A stretch of 64,000 nt of DNA from Echiichthys vipera (lineage: Eukaryota; Chordata; Actinopteri; Perciformes; Trachinidae), in contig OY829645.1 of NCBI GenBank assembly GCA_963691815.1, forward strand, positions 9,355,856 through 9,419,855. Reading direction: 5' to 3'. The notes beneath the pieces are model-generated. The model had not been told where the DNA came from. It worked only from the letters and a program-made list of their open reading frames with translations, and searched no databases. Every line of letters begins with the position of its first letter. Position 1 is the stretch's first letter. This document shows positions 31,400-43,058 of the stretch, piece by piece. The position numbers were made by a program, and so were the translations under genes.

Positions 31400-33850
31400 T
31401 ATCCTAGGCTACATGCCAGATTAAAAAAAGTGATGTGTTTGGCAGTGATCCCAACTAACACCGGGCCACTTTTTATAAGATTGTCCCTCCAAAATTGTTT
31501 TTTTTTAAAGTGGTAATCCGTACTTGGCTGCAGTGAGCCCAGGCAGAGGGGGGTTTGTGTGGATTGGTATGTCGCCCAACGAAAGAATTGTGCTGTTCAT
31601 TAGGGCCCGAGTGGCGATGAACTTCGGGCCAGCGAACGGCTCCCCTGACACACGACGGGTGCGAGGGCCGGTTCATCACCACTTGCGGCTTTAATTATTG
31701 TATTATTTTGTTGTTAGTCTTGCAAATAAATTGCCTTTTCGGAAGTTTTATCATATTCAAAAACTGCCCAAAGTAAACATTTCTGTATTTCATTGTTTTC
31801 AGAAATGGGCGTGGCAAATCAGAATCAGCCAGGGCACTACGGAAAAGGTAAATTTACCAAAATTGTAAATTCTCTTCTTCTCTCTCTCTCCTCTCTCTAA
31901 AAACTCTCCCAGACAAACAAAAAAGCCTCTTGGAGCCATATTGTAAACTCAACAGGAAGTCTGCCATTTGTAATTTAGTGGCGATTTTTTGACATTTTGG
32001 AGATTTGCACGTGTCATACTTTAACGAACTCCCCCTACAGATTAAACACAATCAACTTCAAAGTCAGTCAGTACCATCGTAAGACAAGACCAAATGATAC
32101 TGAAAACTTTTAACTGCAACGTGTGGGCGTGGCTTGGCGCCAAAGTTAAGAAAACAGGAACTTGCTGCAATTTCAGCAAGCATTGCCCAATCTGCAACAA
32201 ATGTTTGATGCATGACAAAAGTTCAGGCCTGAACACACCTACATGACAATATTGACTCACAGTGATAGCGCCCCCTGCTGGCACCCTCTAAATTACAGCC
32301 CCTTCCCCAAGATCAACATAAAAATATGAAACTCGGTAGGCATACAAAACACCTCCAGATGTAATAAAAGCCTTTTCAAACAATATCCTAAAATCAACAG
32401 GAAGTCGGCCGTTTTGAATTTATGGTAATTTTTTCACTTTTGCATATGCACTTTTCGCACTGTTATTGTCTCCTAATGGGATGATTAAAAATTACAAGGA
32501 TTATCCGATTTACATGAAATTTCCATTGTGGATTCTACACTTCATGTATGGAAACATAAGGCATGTTTTGTGCATGTTGGGTAATGTCATTGGTAATGGC
32601 CATTTTGGTTTTTCGCCATGAAACAGGAAGTCGCTCTAACTTAAATATACATTGTCTAAACTGCATCAAACTGCCACCTACTGGCAGCAGGAAATCAGAT
32701 AGGACAAAATTCACCGATTTACATTAAAATTTCAATGTGTTTTTTACACTTGATGAAGAGCAACACAAAGTGTGTTTGGTACGAGCTCTCTAGCACCAGG
32801 TGGCCTTTGTGATCAAAGATACCTCAAATCGTTTCATTTTTCAGTAGCGTGTGTCTGTGGCGTGGTGGCGAATATTGGCATCATGTTATAAAAGAGGAAG
32901 TTGCTGTAACTCGAGCATACATTGTCCAATCTTGACCAAATTTCTGATGGTTGATAAGAGTCATCTGAATATTCCCTCATTGGCAAGAGAAAATATATGG
33001 CTGTTTGATGGTGTCATACTTTAACAAACTCCTCCTAGAGATTGAATCTCATCACCTTCAAAATCGGCCTATACCATCTAAAGACCTTAGTGATCAAAGT
33101 TACCTCATATCGTTTACTTTTTCTTGAGTGTCTGGCCACCTGAACAAACCTACATGACAATATTGACTAACACTGAGAGCGCCCCCTACTGGCACACCTT
33201 AAATGGGCATATATATGTAACACCTCCAGCCGTACAAAAAAGCCTCATGGAGCGAAATCCTAAACTCAACAGGAAGTAAGCCATTTTGGATGTTATGGCC
33301 ATTTTCCGACATTTGTAGGTGTAATACTTTAACGAACTCCTCCTAGAGATTTAAACTGGTTGATTTCAAAACAGGCCTGTACCATCGCAAGACCTGTGTG
33401 ATCGAAGTTACCTCATATCCTTTTTGGAACGCGGGGACGCACTGTGGTGGTGAATATTTGCATCACATTATGAAACAGGAAGTTGCTGTAACTTGAGAAT
33501 GCATTGTCCAATCTTCACCAAATTTCTGATGGTTGATGAGGTTCCGGGCCTGAACAGAACCTTATCTCAATATTCCCTCATAGTCAGAGCGTCCCCTATT
33601 GGCGACAGGAAATATGTGGCTTTTTGATGGTTTCATACTTTAATGAACTCCTCCAAAAGATTCAACCCGTTTGGCTTCAAAATCTGCAGAGTTACCTCAT
33701 ATGGTAACCTAATTCTGGAGGGTGTGGCCGTGGTGGTGAACATGCAACATGAAAATATTAACAGTGAGACTGCCCGCTACTAGCACACCTTAAAACTCAC
33801 TCATTCAGTGTTGTCATGGAGATATGACCTAAACACACATTCTAGAGGTT
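31400..33850. repeat. Degenerate modular teleost repeat
   Basis: Several modules recur. TTTAACGAACTCC-type blocks are at about 32020, 33030, 33320 and 33640, followed each time by CTTCAAA- and CATCGCAAGAC-like text. AACAGGAAGT blocks are at about 31951, 32397, 32624, 33268 and 33474. CCTACATGACAATATTGAC followed by AGCGCCCCCTGCTGGCA-like text is at about 32238 and 33148. A GC-rich block at 31590-31690 ends GTTCATCACCACTTGCGGC. I recall the same modules as an abundant fish repeat but cannot name its class. No protein is encoded. Confidence 0.7.
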
Positions 33851-34210
33851 TTGTTTTGTACCAGGCCTTAAATAGGTTTAATTATGCTGTGAAAATGGCC
33901 TGTTTAACATGGGCGTCAATGAGAAATTGTTCTTTTATGAAACCCTAGTGGCCACTGGGCGAACTGCAATTTTGGCACCTTTTTATTGGATCAACCAGCA
34001 AGTCGCTGTGATGGGGGCTTGGGAGAAACATACGGCCGCCATATTGCGTCAGCCATATAGCTTTATTTGTAAAGCACTTTTCATACACAAGGCAGACTCA
34101 AAGTGCTTCACAGCACAACATGTCATGAATTCAAATGCATTACAGGAAGACAAAGAGAATAAAAACATAGACAATAATCAAAACAGTGCGGACGTTAAAA
34201 GTGCGAAGAT

Positions 34211-37123
34211 TTAGCAGAAAGCTAAGGTGAACATAAAAGTTTTCAGTCTAGTTTTAAAAGTGGTCAGAGTCGGTGAAAGTCTCAAATCTTCAGGAAGTTT
34301 ATTCGAGCTGTTTGTTGCATAATGACTGAAAGATGCTTTCCCTTGATTTGAGTTTACTCTGCGAACCACTAACAGATTGGTCTCAGAGGATCTTAGTGAT
34401 CTAGAAGGCTTATGTAGTGGGAGCATATCAGTGATATACCTCGGCCCTAGACCATGAAGTGATTTATATGTGAGCAGGAGGATTTTGAAATCAATTCTCT
34501 GACGTACACGAAGCCAGTGTAATGATTTAAGAATTGGTGTAATGTGCTCACATTTTTTGGTCTTTGTTAGAACTCTAGCAGCAGCGTTCTGAACAAGCTG
34601 TAGCTGCCTGACAGTTTTTTTGGGAAGACCTGCAAGGAGACCGTTACAGTAGTCTAGCCTACTGGTTATAAAGGCATGGACAAGTTTTTCTAAGTCTTGA
34701 GCTGACATGAGCCCTCTAAGTCTTGTTACATTTTTAAGGTGATAGTAGGCCGTTTTTGTTACTGATTTGATGTGACTGTCGAAATGTAAATCAGAATCCA
34801 TAATAACCCCAAGATTTCTGGCTTTATTTGAGGTTTTCAGGGACAGTGATTGAAGGTATTGGATGACTTTAGACCTTTCTTTCTTAGCACCAAAAACAAT
34901 TATCTCAGTTTTATCCTCATTTAGTTGAAGGAAATTTTGGCACATCCAGTGTTTGACCTGCTCAATGCACTGGCACAGTAGATCTATGGGGCGATAGTCA
35001 TTTGGTGATAGCGCTACATAGATTTGGGTGTCATCGGCATAGCAATGGTGGTCAATGTTATTATTTTGCATGATTTGTCCTAGTGGGAGCATATAGATAT
35101 TAAATAAAGTGGGCCCCAAGATTGAACCTTGGGGGACTCCACACGTTACGTTGGTTTGTTCTGATACAAAGTCGCCAATGGAAACAAAATAGTTCTTATC
35201 TTGTAGATATGACTTGAACCAGTTTAGGACTGTGCCTGAGAGCCCCACCCAGTTTTCCAACCTGTCCAAAAGTATTGAGTGGTCGACAGTGTCAAATGCA
35301 GCACTGAGGTCCAATAGCATTAGTACTGAAGTTTTGCCAGAGTCTGTGTTAAGACGGATGTCATTTATAACTTTAATAAGGGCCGTCTCTGTGCTATGAA
35401 AAGGTCTAAATCCTGACTGGAGGTTGTTGTGGCAGCCAGTAGAAGCCAAGAAGTGAGTTAGTTGTTGGAGTACAACTTTCTCAATTATTTTACTTATGAA
35501 TGGTAGATTTGAAATTGGTCTGTAGTTGTTGATAATAGAGGCATCTAGGCTCCGCTTTTTTAGAAGAGGTTTAATGACTGCAGTTTTGAAGGCCTTTGGG
35601 AAATTGCCCGATTGAATAGAGTTATTAACTATTTGCAATACGTCTGTTGATAGGCAGTCGAAAACATTCTTAAAGAAGTTGGTAGGTTAAGCATCGAGAC
35701 AGCAGGTGGTTGGCTTTAGATCGGTCACTGTTTCCACTAGAGTTTTAGAGTCTATGGCTTTAAAGCTTGCCATCATTGCTGTGTTATTTTGGCCTAAACG
35801 GGGTGGTGATCCAACTTTTTAGTTTGAGATATTGATGGCACGTCTGATGCCTTCAATTTTATCAGTATAAAAGAATGCAAACTCATTGCATTTCTGTGTG
35901 GAATGGAGTTCGGCTGGTATTTGTGTTGGGGGGTTGGTCAGTCTGTCGACAGTTGCAAATAGGGTTTTGGCCTTATAAGTGTTGCTGTTTATGATATTGG
36001 AGAAGAATGTTTCTCTAGCACTTTTTAAGACTAAATTGTAGGCCTGGAGCCTCTCTTTATAGATGTCATGGTGAATATGAAGTTTTGTATTTCGCCAGAT
36101 TCGTTCAGCCTTCCTGCACTCTCTTCTCTGGGCTGTTACAACAGCAGCTTTTCTCCAGGGTGCCTTTTGCTTACCAGAAATCGTTTTAACTGTAACCGGT
36201 GCAATGACATCTATGATATTCACAATTTTGGAATTAAAGTTGTTTACAAGATCATCAGCATGGCATGGGCTTAGAGGTGGTAGCGAGGAGATGGCATTTT
36301 TAAAGAGTACATTAGCATGTTCATTGATGTAGCGCTTTTTGACATTCTTTGATTCTGTTTGTGTCTCCGGAATTAAAGAAATATTAAAGAAAACACAGAA
36401 GTGATCAGACAATGAAAGATCAGTCACAAGAACATCAGAAACATTGAGACCTTTTGTGATAATCAGGTCCAGGGTGTGTCCTTTACAATGAGTAGCCTCT
36501 TTCACATGTTGAGACAGGTCAAATGTATCTAAAATAGTAAAAAGTTCCTTTGCACCCTTGCCATTCGAATCGTCAATATGAAAATTAAAGTCACCAGTTA
36601 TAACTAGGCAGTCAAAGTCAGTGGAGATACTAGACAATAATCCGGTAAAATCATCGAAAAAATTTGCTGAGTATTTAGGTGGCCTGTAAATAATTAACAG
36701 AAGAATTTTGGGAGAGCATTTCAACACAGCACACAGGTATTCGAATGATGTAAAATCACCAAGTGACATCTGTTTCCCCTGAAATATGTTTTTAAATATA
36801 GCAGCAACCCCTCCCCCCCTTTTCCCAGATCTACATACATCAATAAAGTTATAGTTGGGGGGTGCTGTCTCGATCAGAATGCTTGCACTGTTATATTGCT
36901 CCAGCCATGTTTCAGTTAAAAACATAAAATCAAGTTTGGAAGTAGTAATAAAATCGTTGACTAAAAATGATTTGTTATTCAGAGACCTAACATTGAGCAG
37001 ACCCATCCTGATGGTGTTATTGACAGGCTTCGATGTTGACTTTGATTTGGAGAGGATAGGAATGAGATTGTTTAGGTTAGCAGGGTGTCTACGTTTCCCA
37101 ATGTTCTCTCTCTTGGTAGTCAC
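34211..37123 (-). pseudogene. L2 ORF2 (endonuclease and reverse transcriptase) with two stops
   Basis: The first part (37123-35822) has the APE endonuclease blocks LLNVRSLNNKS, FLTETWLEQ, IYRPPKYS, GDFNFHIDD, HTLDLIITKG and LSDHFCVF. The second part (35638-34211) has YRPISNLPF, SGFRPFHSTETAL, motif A LSAAFDTVDH, CGVPQGSILGP, the catalytic CYADDTQIYVAL, and the C-terminal LEKLVHAFITSRLDYCNG. Both parts are in the same frame. TAA codons at 35819-35821 and 35687-35689 are the only breaks, and the residues between them (MASFKAIDSKTLVETVTD) are still readable. All catalytic residues I can place are present. The protein would nick DNA and prime reverse transcription on the target. Confidence 0.93.
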
Positions 37124-37296
37124 AACAGGAATGTAGAAGGTGCCAAGCTTTGACGTAGGCAGCCTTGGGCCCAGCTGATAATGTGGTCTACTGCTGAACC
37201 CTGTTTTGTATCAATAATATTCAGGACTGCTGTCAGGGCGGGGCGGGGGTGGCCATGAGGGGGAGGAGGAGTGGGCAGCGTCAGAGCTGGAATGAA

Positions 37297-39141
37297 CTAC
37301 CGGAGGTGGACGTTGAGGGCGAAGAGGGGGTTTACGTAAGAGGGGCGGAGTAGGGCTGAGGGTTTGTGAAGCACACCTTCGTGGAGGGGGGGGGGAGGTG
37401 GGAGGGAGGTGCCACTGAGATGACGCTGAGGGGGGGATCGCTGAGGTCGGTCAAGGGGAGTAAAAATAGGAGTAGGGCGGGGAGTGGGTGGGGGTAGCTC
37501 CCGGAACTCCAAAGGGGATAAGGGGGGAGAAAGGCTTACTTGAGGGAGGGAGAAGGATGGAGACCTGGATTTAGGCTTGGGGGGTGTGGGGGAGGGATCT
37601 TCAAGCCCATTTGAAATGAAAGGGGAGGTAGAGGGGGATGGACACGTCTCCTCTTTGCTCCGGTGTCTCTCATGGTCAGCGCTCTCCTTTTGCAATGGCG
37701 GTCCTCCTTCGACGTTCATGATAAGCTGTGTTGTGTCTGTCTTTTCTGTTGGTTCCTCTTGTCTCTTGTCCTTGGCAGTGATGATAGATGGATGACGCAG
37801 GAAGTAAGACATGTTGGTCATGAAAAGCTTTACTCCCAGCTTATTTAGACAAAGTCCGTCTGCCTTAAAAAGATGCCTGCGGTCCCAGAAAAAGCTAAAA
37901 TTGTCAATAAAATGCATCGAACGAGCAAGAAAAACGCTGGAGAGCCACTCATTCAGCGAGTAAAGTCGACTGAATCTCTCAGCTCCTCTCCTGATCGGGG
38001 GTAGAGGACCACTGATAAACACCTCAGCATTCACAGCGCTGACTGTTTCAAAGAGTTTATTGAAGTGCTCTCTCAGCTCACTTGATTGTTGTTTTTCAAT
38101 GTCATTAAAACCAATGTGCAGAATGATATTTTTCACATTTGTGTGTGCAGCCACAATATCCAGGATTCTTTTTTCCAAGTCAGACACCGTATCCTTCGGA
38201 AAGCAGAGTACTTTGGTGTTATTATTGCTTTTCATATCTTTTACAGAAAAGTCACCCACAATCAGATTTTCAGGCCCACTTGTTAGCTTTCTCGGTGGTT
38301 TTAAGTTAGCAGGTCTTACCCTTCTGCGTGGTGATGGTGGGTTATTCAGGCAATCAGAGGGGGATCCATTGTCCGACAACAGTGGAGCAAACCTGTTCTT
38401 TAGTTGAACACTTGCTTGCTGGGGAAGTTTCTTGGTACTTTTCCTCTTCTCAGCTGTCCGCTGCTGTGTCCTCCGTGGCAGGGGAGTTGATGAAGCGCTA
38501 TGCCTGGATAGAGATGGTAGCGCAGGCCAACCGGTCAGATCAGAGATATCGGGGCGCTGGGTCCTCCCGGTTATCCGTTCTCCCTTGTCGCAGGGAGGTG
38601 GTCTTCTCTTTGGCTTTGCCCCAAGTTTGTTCCAGGGAGGATTATCGCTGGTAGATTTATTACCCTGTACAGGGACCTCCCGTTTCCTCGTAGTTTCATC
38701 GTTGCTAGTTTGCTGGGTTCTGGCATGCCCCTGTCCACTGTTTTCAGTCAGTGCTAGGGTGGTATTGTTGTCACAATATCCATTCACTTCTATAAATACT
38801 TCTAACCGATTAATTTTTGTTTCCAGCAGCAAAATCTTCTGTAGTAGTTTGTGGTAATCTTCCATAGAGAAGGGAGGCATCTTCTGGTGATTACCTTTAG
38901 CACTGTAGCACAGGCTCAGGCTTATCTTGAATGGTAGGCCTCCCTGCCTAGCGTTGAGGAAGTCGTTAAAATATTGAAAAATGCCTCTGTTATCTAAAAG
39001 AAATATAATCCCACTGGTTTTGTAAGTATCCAGGAGCTGTTGCTCTTTGTTTCTTATTGAGGAGAAGCAAATAGTAGCAGATAGTAGCAAAAAATGCAAG
39101 CAAAGGCGAGAGCAAGCAGAAAAGCGTCCGCACTGTAGCAA
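37297..39141 (-). CDS. L2 ORF1 protein with a degenerate SGNH/esterase-like domain
   Basis: The 614-residue ORF is intact. The true start may be one of the methionines near residue 88-93 (MPPFSMEDYHK). A short coiled coil, LLQKILLLETKINRLEVFI, lies at about 99-117, followed by a basic, low-complexity linker. The esterase-like domain is at about 290-450. Its blocks are LIVGDFSVKDM (the family has GDS), HIGFND (family G-x-ND) and KADGLCLNKLG (family DGLH). Thus the Ser and His of the usual catalytic triad appear to be Phe and Cys. A proline-rich tail (PPTPRPTPIF, SLPPPPPLHE) ends the protein. Known L2 and CR1 ORF1 esterases bind or act on unknown ester substrates; this copy is probably catalytically dead, though RNA binding could remain. 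Confidence 0.85.
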   Translation of the reverse strand: MLQCGRFSACSRLCLHFLLLSATICFSSIRNKEQQLLDTYKTSGIIFLLDNRGIFQYFNDFLNARQGGLPFKISLSLCYSAKGNHQKMPPFSMEDYHKLLQKILLLETKINRLEVFIEVNGYCDNNTTLALTENSGQGHARTQQTSNDETTRKREVPVQGNKSTSDNPPWNKLGAKPKRRPPPCDKGERITGRTQRPDISDLTGWPALPSLSRHSASSTPLPRRTQQRTAEKRKSTKKLPQQASVQLKNRFAPLLSDNGSPSDCLNNPPSPRRRVRPANLKPPRKLTSGPENLIVGDFSVKDMKSNNNTKVLCFPKDTVSDLEKRILDIVAAHTNVKNIILHIGFNDIEKQQSSELREHFNKLFETVSAVNAEVFISGPLPPIRRGAERFSRLYSLNEWLSSVFLARSMHFIDNFSFFWDRRHLFKADGLCLNKLGVKLFMTNMSYFLRHPSIITAKDKRQEEPTEKTDTTQLIMNVEGGPPLQKESADHERHRSKEETCPSPSTSPFISNGLEDPSPTPPKPKSRSPSFSLPQVSLSPPLSPLEFRELPPPTPRPTPIFTPLDRPQRSPPQRHLSGTSLPPPPPLHEGVLHKPSALLRPSYVNPLFALNVHLR

Positions 39142-39150
39142 AGCAGGAAG

Positions 39151-39584
39151 CAGCTCGATTAATTATAGGCGATTAATTATTTCTTTAAACTAGGTGCCGG
39201 TCACATCCCCTGTTTAGGACGACTGACCCTCAGTCCTTATCAGTATTGTTGCATGCATCAGTTAGCTGTTGCTACTTCACTAGCAAGTTGCATTTAAAGC
39301 CTTTTTTCCTTCTATATGTGTTAAAGACACACAGTTAAAAAGCAATTTGCTACCTCTAAGATAAAAAAGGCATGTGGTTGCACGTGTAGCTCCCATGACT
39401 TTGTTATTTTCCAAAGTAATCCACACAGCAAAAGAGAAAGAGCGAGGCACTAGCATGAACTTAACTCTTTTACTGTTCTCCTTTTCTGCTTTCTTTATAA
39501 AACATGAAAAACATGCAAGTGTCAATAACTGAATATGTAACAGACTTATGTTTAGCCTTTTTTATTATAATGTTTTAACTGAGA
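39151..39584. other. Spacer upstream of the L2
   Basis: No gene seen. It may include the L2 5' untranslated region. Confidence 0.4.
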
Positions 39585-40202
39585 ATATTAATTAGTGATA
39601 TCCAAATGAAGCTTCATGAACCATTAGTTGTATTTGTTGAGTCCACTAGATGGAGCTCTTGATTTAAAGAAAATGGCTCACTCATCACTCATCACTCATC
39701 TTCAACCGCTTATCTGGGGTTGGGTCGCGGGGGCAGCAGCTCTAGCAGGGGACCCCAAACTTCCCTTTCCTGGGCCACATTAACCAGCTCTAACTGGGGA
39801 TCCCGAGGCGTTCCCATGCCAGTGTGGAGATATAATCTCTCCACCTGGTCCTGGGTCTTCCACGAGACCTCCTCCCAGCTGGCATGCCTGGAACACCTCC
39901 CTAGGGAGGCGCCTAGGTAGCATCCTTACCAGATGCCTGTACCACCTCAACTGGCTCCTTTCAACACAAAGGAGCAGCGGCTTTACTGCGAGTTCCTCAC
40001 GTAAGGCTGAAGTTCTCAATCTATCTCTAAGGGAGACTCCAGCCATCCTCCTGAGAAAACCCATTTAGGCCACATTCATGGCTCAATGAACGGTAATTCA
40101 GTGTGTTTTCAGCCCTATGTTGAACAGAGCGCTCCATCTAGTGGACTCAGAAAATAATGAACATGATTCATGAAGCTTCATTTGGCCATTACTAGTATTA
40201 AT
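39585..40202. mobile_element. hAT-type MITE split by a Rex3 fragment
   Basis: The ends are inverted repeats: TAGTGATATCCAAATGAAGC from 39593 and TAGTAATGGCCAAATGAAGC reading inward from 40194. An inner inverted pair, GAGTCCACTAGATGGAGC and its complement, lies at about 39638 and 40130. Flanking ATATTAAT (39585-39592) and GTATTAAT (40195-40202) match at seven of eight bases, like a hAT duplication. Without the insert it is about 200 bp and non-coding. Confidence 0.78.
39673..40085 (-). mobile_element. 5'-truncated Rex3/RTE fragment
   Basis: Flanked by ATGGCTCA at 39673-39680 and 40078-40085. On the minus strand it reads MGFLRRMAGVSLRDRLRTS, ERSQLRWYRHLVRMLP and PREVFQACQ, matching the C-terminus of the Rex3 element at 49677-53051. 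It ends in short CACTCAT repeats (tail at 39681-39700). One frame change occurs. Confidence 0.88.
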
Positions 40203-40471
40203 CGACCAATCATTTTTAACATCCCTACTTTAAATCAATCACTATCATCTGCAGTAGGACTGTGCTAAGTGGACGTTGCCTTTGCAAAACAGAAAGCGGA
40301 GTTATAGTGGAAGGTGTCTGACCATGGATGTAATATTAGAATTGGATAGGGCGCTGCTGCCCAGCCACACAGAAGTATCAGAGAATTATCACAGAAGTAC
40401 ACACAGAAGCCCAGAAACATTACTGAGAAGCAGATAAGCAATTCTAATTACTGAAAATTGATGCCATTTTG
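40203..40471. other. Short spacer
   Basis: Nothing recognised between the MITE and the next hAT element. Confidence 0.4.
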
Positions 40472-40827
40472 GTATACAGCAGGTAGGAGGGCCATCATTT
40501 TACTGGACAGTCATCTTGGGGGCCGGACCCTCAAATAAAATGAAATAGAAATCAAATTCATTATATAATGTTTATTGTTTATATTTTTTCATTTCATTAC
40601 AAAACTGAATGCATTTTATGGTTTTTTGTTAGGCTCCTATCTTTTATACCACAGTCAACCACCAGGAGTGATAGATATATTTTTGCCTCAACTCAATTCA
40701 AGTAAACTTTGAAAAACAAACAAAGCTGAAACAAAGCCTCATTTTTAGGGCAGGAATACAGTTCGGTTAGTGGAAGGTGAGGCCACTTAACACACGTAGG
40801 CTAAATTGGCGCTCTCAAAGGCCATGA

Positions 40828-41655
40828 AATGAAAAGTTGATGAGGAGTGGATTGACAAGTATGCATTTATCATGCCAACCTTCAGAAATGCGTTACCTGT
40901 ATGCCTCATTTTCAACGAAACTGTTGCTGTTGTAAAATAATATTATCTGCACCGTCACCCCAACACTAAACACACAAATTTCAAGGAATCATATCCTGAG
41001 CAATCAGAGGTCCGACAGAGAAAAATAGCCAGATTGAAATCTGCCTACTCCCGTGCAAGTGGCATTATTAATCGGACTTTAACTGATAAAGTGAGAGTAA
41101 TAGGTGCATCTCTGCAGGCTGCCTGGGTGCTTTGTAAACATAACTGGCCTTTCACGGAAAGTGAGGTTTTAAAGGAGTACATGGTCACCGTTCTGGAGGA
41201 ACTTGCCCCCGACAAATCCACGGACAGAATTATTGCAACTATCAAACAAATACCTCTCTCTGCATCAACTTGGCAGAGCATGTCCAGCAAGTTGTCATTG
41301 ATTGGCTCAAGAAAGCTAAATACATTTCGCTGGCTATTGATGAGTCCACTGACAACACGGATATCTCGCAGTTGTGAGTTTTGACAGATTCTTTGATGGA
41401 AAAGATTTCTCGAGAGGAGCTTCTGAATTTTTTTTTTAAAAGTCATGGATTGTCCTTGGATACAATCAACCTGATAGTGACAGATGGTGCACCTGCCATG
41501 ATTGGCAAAAACAAGGGTCTGGTGAGCAGAATAAAGACTGTCTGATGGTGGAATAACTTGATGCCTTTGAGAAGAAACTTGAACTGTTCCATGCAGATTC
41601 GTGTGGGAGAAAGCAACGTAACAGACACGATGAAGACATTCATCACACAATTAAA
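40828..41655 (+). pseudogene. hAT transposase, N-terminal part
   Basis: It opens with a BED-like region (WIDKYAFIMPTFRNALPVCL, with HRHPNTKHTNFKESYPEQSE). It continues as KSAYSRASGIINRTLTDKV, ITATIKQIPLSASTW-like text and VDESTDNTDISQ-like text across frames, then TDGAPAMIGKNKGLVSRIKT. Stops occur at MK* and VVK*, and there are internal deletions. The last codons, TFITQLKDNFS, reach the LINE insertion point. Family: hAT transposases related to GTF2IRD2 and EPM2AIP1. Confidence 0.82.
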
Positions 41656-41778
41656 AGACAACTTCTCGGGGGTCACGTGATGCGCTTGCACTGAGAGGAT
41701 CGCTTTTGCCGACCTCCCGCTCCGTCAGCCGATAAAATTAATTTTTGACTGATAAACCTTAACATTTCCTGACTATAC

Positions 41779-42708
41779 TTGCTGGGGAACATGCCCAACA
41801 CTAAAGGGAATACTTCTCGAGTTGTCCCCGCGTCACAAATACCCGAGCGAACCGTAACTCGTCAGGACAAAAAAAAGTTACTCGCGGCTAACACAGAAGC
41901 TAACATGGAAGATGGCAGCAGCACGTCGTTTGAGGAAAACGTAGCTAACACCGTTTCCAACACAGTTACCAAAGAGATTAGCGCTCTCATGGAACGGAAG
42001 TTTACAGAGCTGCATTCTACTCTGGACAAACTAAGCCGATGTGTGGAAGACAACACAAAGCGGATCGCTGAGACTGAAGCCCGCGTTTCCGACGGCGAGG
42101 ACCGCACAGCTTCTCTGGAGAACAAGCTAGCGGAACTTGAAAAAAAAGTGAAGATATTAACCGACCGAGCCGAGGACAGCGAAAACAGGAGCCGCAGAGA
42201 TAACATACGAATCATGGGCCTCAAGGAAGGCACAGAGGGGAACCAGGCTGTCAGGTTTTTTGAGACCTGGCTTCCAGATATACTGGGTCTGGAGACCAAA
42301 CGAGGCTCCATTAAGATTGACCGAGCACACAGAGCCTTAGGTCCGCCGAAGAAAAATTACAATCGACCTGTCATCATAAAGTTACACAACTTTAGTGACA
42401 AACAACGGATCCTCTCTGCTGTCCGGGAGAAACGAGAAGTCACCTACCAAGGAGACAAGATCTACATCCGTCAGGACCTATCACCCCAGGTGAGGGAAGC
42501 CCGACGTCAGTTCAACGGTGTTTGTGACCGTCTCATCCAGAAAGGGCTGCGGTTCCAGATGCGCTACCCGGCGTGTCCACCCCGGTGTGGACCTCATCGC
42601 TTGGAGTTTACTTTCAGAACAACAATACAAGCTCAGGTAATTTGCCTACGTTCTTTTTTCTCTTTTTTTTTCTCTTCTCTCTCCCAGCGGTATTTAATTA
42701 TTTCTTGA
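41779..42708 (+). CDS. L1-like ORF1 protein
   Basis: 309 residues; the likely start is MPNTKGNTSRVVPASQ (41791). A coiled coil spans about residues 55-140 (ELHSTLDKLSRCVEDNTK through LENKLAELEKKVKIL). The RNA-recognition segment starts at SENRSRRDNIRIMGLKEG, and the C-terminal domain includes IKIDRAHRALGPPKKNYNRP and YQGDKIYIRQDLSPQVREAR. The last 30 or so residues (after MRYPACPP) look unlike the family and may result from a frameshift. L1 ORF1 proteins form trimers that bind the element RNA. It is followed by a 350-base spacer and ORF2. Confidence 0.88.
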   Translation: MLGNMPNTKGNTSRVVPASQIPERTVTRQDKKKLLAANTEANMEDGSSTSFEENVANTVSNTVTKEISALMERKFTELHSTLDKLSRCVEDNTKRIAETEARVSDGEDRTASLENKLAELEKKVKILTDRAEDSENRSRRDNIRIMGLKEGTEGNQAVRFFETWLPDILGLETKRGSIKIDRAHRALGPPKKNYNRPVIIKLHNFSDKQRILSAVREKREVTYQGDKIYIRQDLSPQVREARRQFNGVCDRLIQKGLRFQMRYPACPPRCGPHRLEFTFRTTIQAQVICLRSFFSFFFSSLSQRYLIIS

Positions 42709-43058
42709 GACTATATGCTTCAATCACAGGACGTGATTCATGATCAGCTGTCGGCTGCGGGGCGGGGGGGTTGCGGAGAGCAGGCATCAGTAGTGGGATG
42801 CATGTGTACATTCCTGCGGCTGGTGTGTTCGTTTCTCTCACAGGTGGGAGGATACCTCTCTGCTTCACCTGCCCTAAGACTCTTAAGTTTCGAGCCTCAG
42901 TTTTGGGAGGGGTTTTTACAGACAGCAGTAACTATTGTATTCTTTTCTTGTATGCTTCGCTTCAGTCCTTTATTAACTACCATATCAGACACTGCCTTTT
43001 TTCTTCTCTGTTTCATGTATAGCTGCATAGAACACTTACTGTATAGAGGTAACCCTAC
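42709..43058 (+). other. Inter-ORF spacer of the L1-like LINE
   Basis: No separate gene. The open frames here are T-rich and hydrophobic without a recognised domain. Confidence 0.6.

Larger units (their letters stand above)
34050..39150 (-). mobile_element. Nearly complete L2 LINE
   Basis: On the minus strand an ORF1 (39141-37297) is followed by ORF2 (37123-34211) and the typical L2 3' end GAAGCACTTTGAGTCTGCC then AAAGTGCTTTACAAATAAA at about 34110-34050. ORF1 is intact. ORF2 keeps one frame throughout and is stopped only twice. It belongs to a different L2 lineage from the copy at 17824-21295. Confidence 0.92.

Noticed and set aside
35214..35399. Plus-strand frames across the L2 and its ORF1
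   Set aside because: They are shadows of the minus-strand L2 ORFs.
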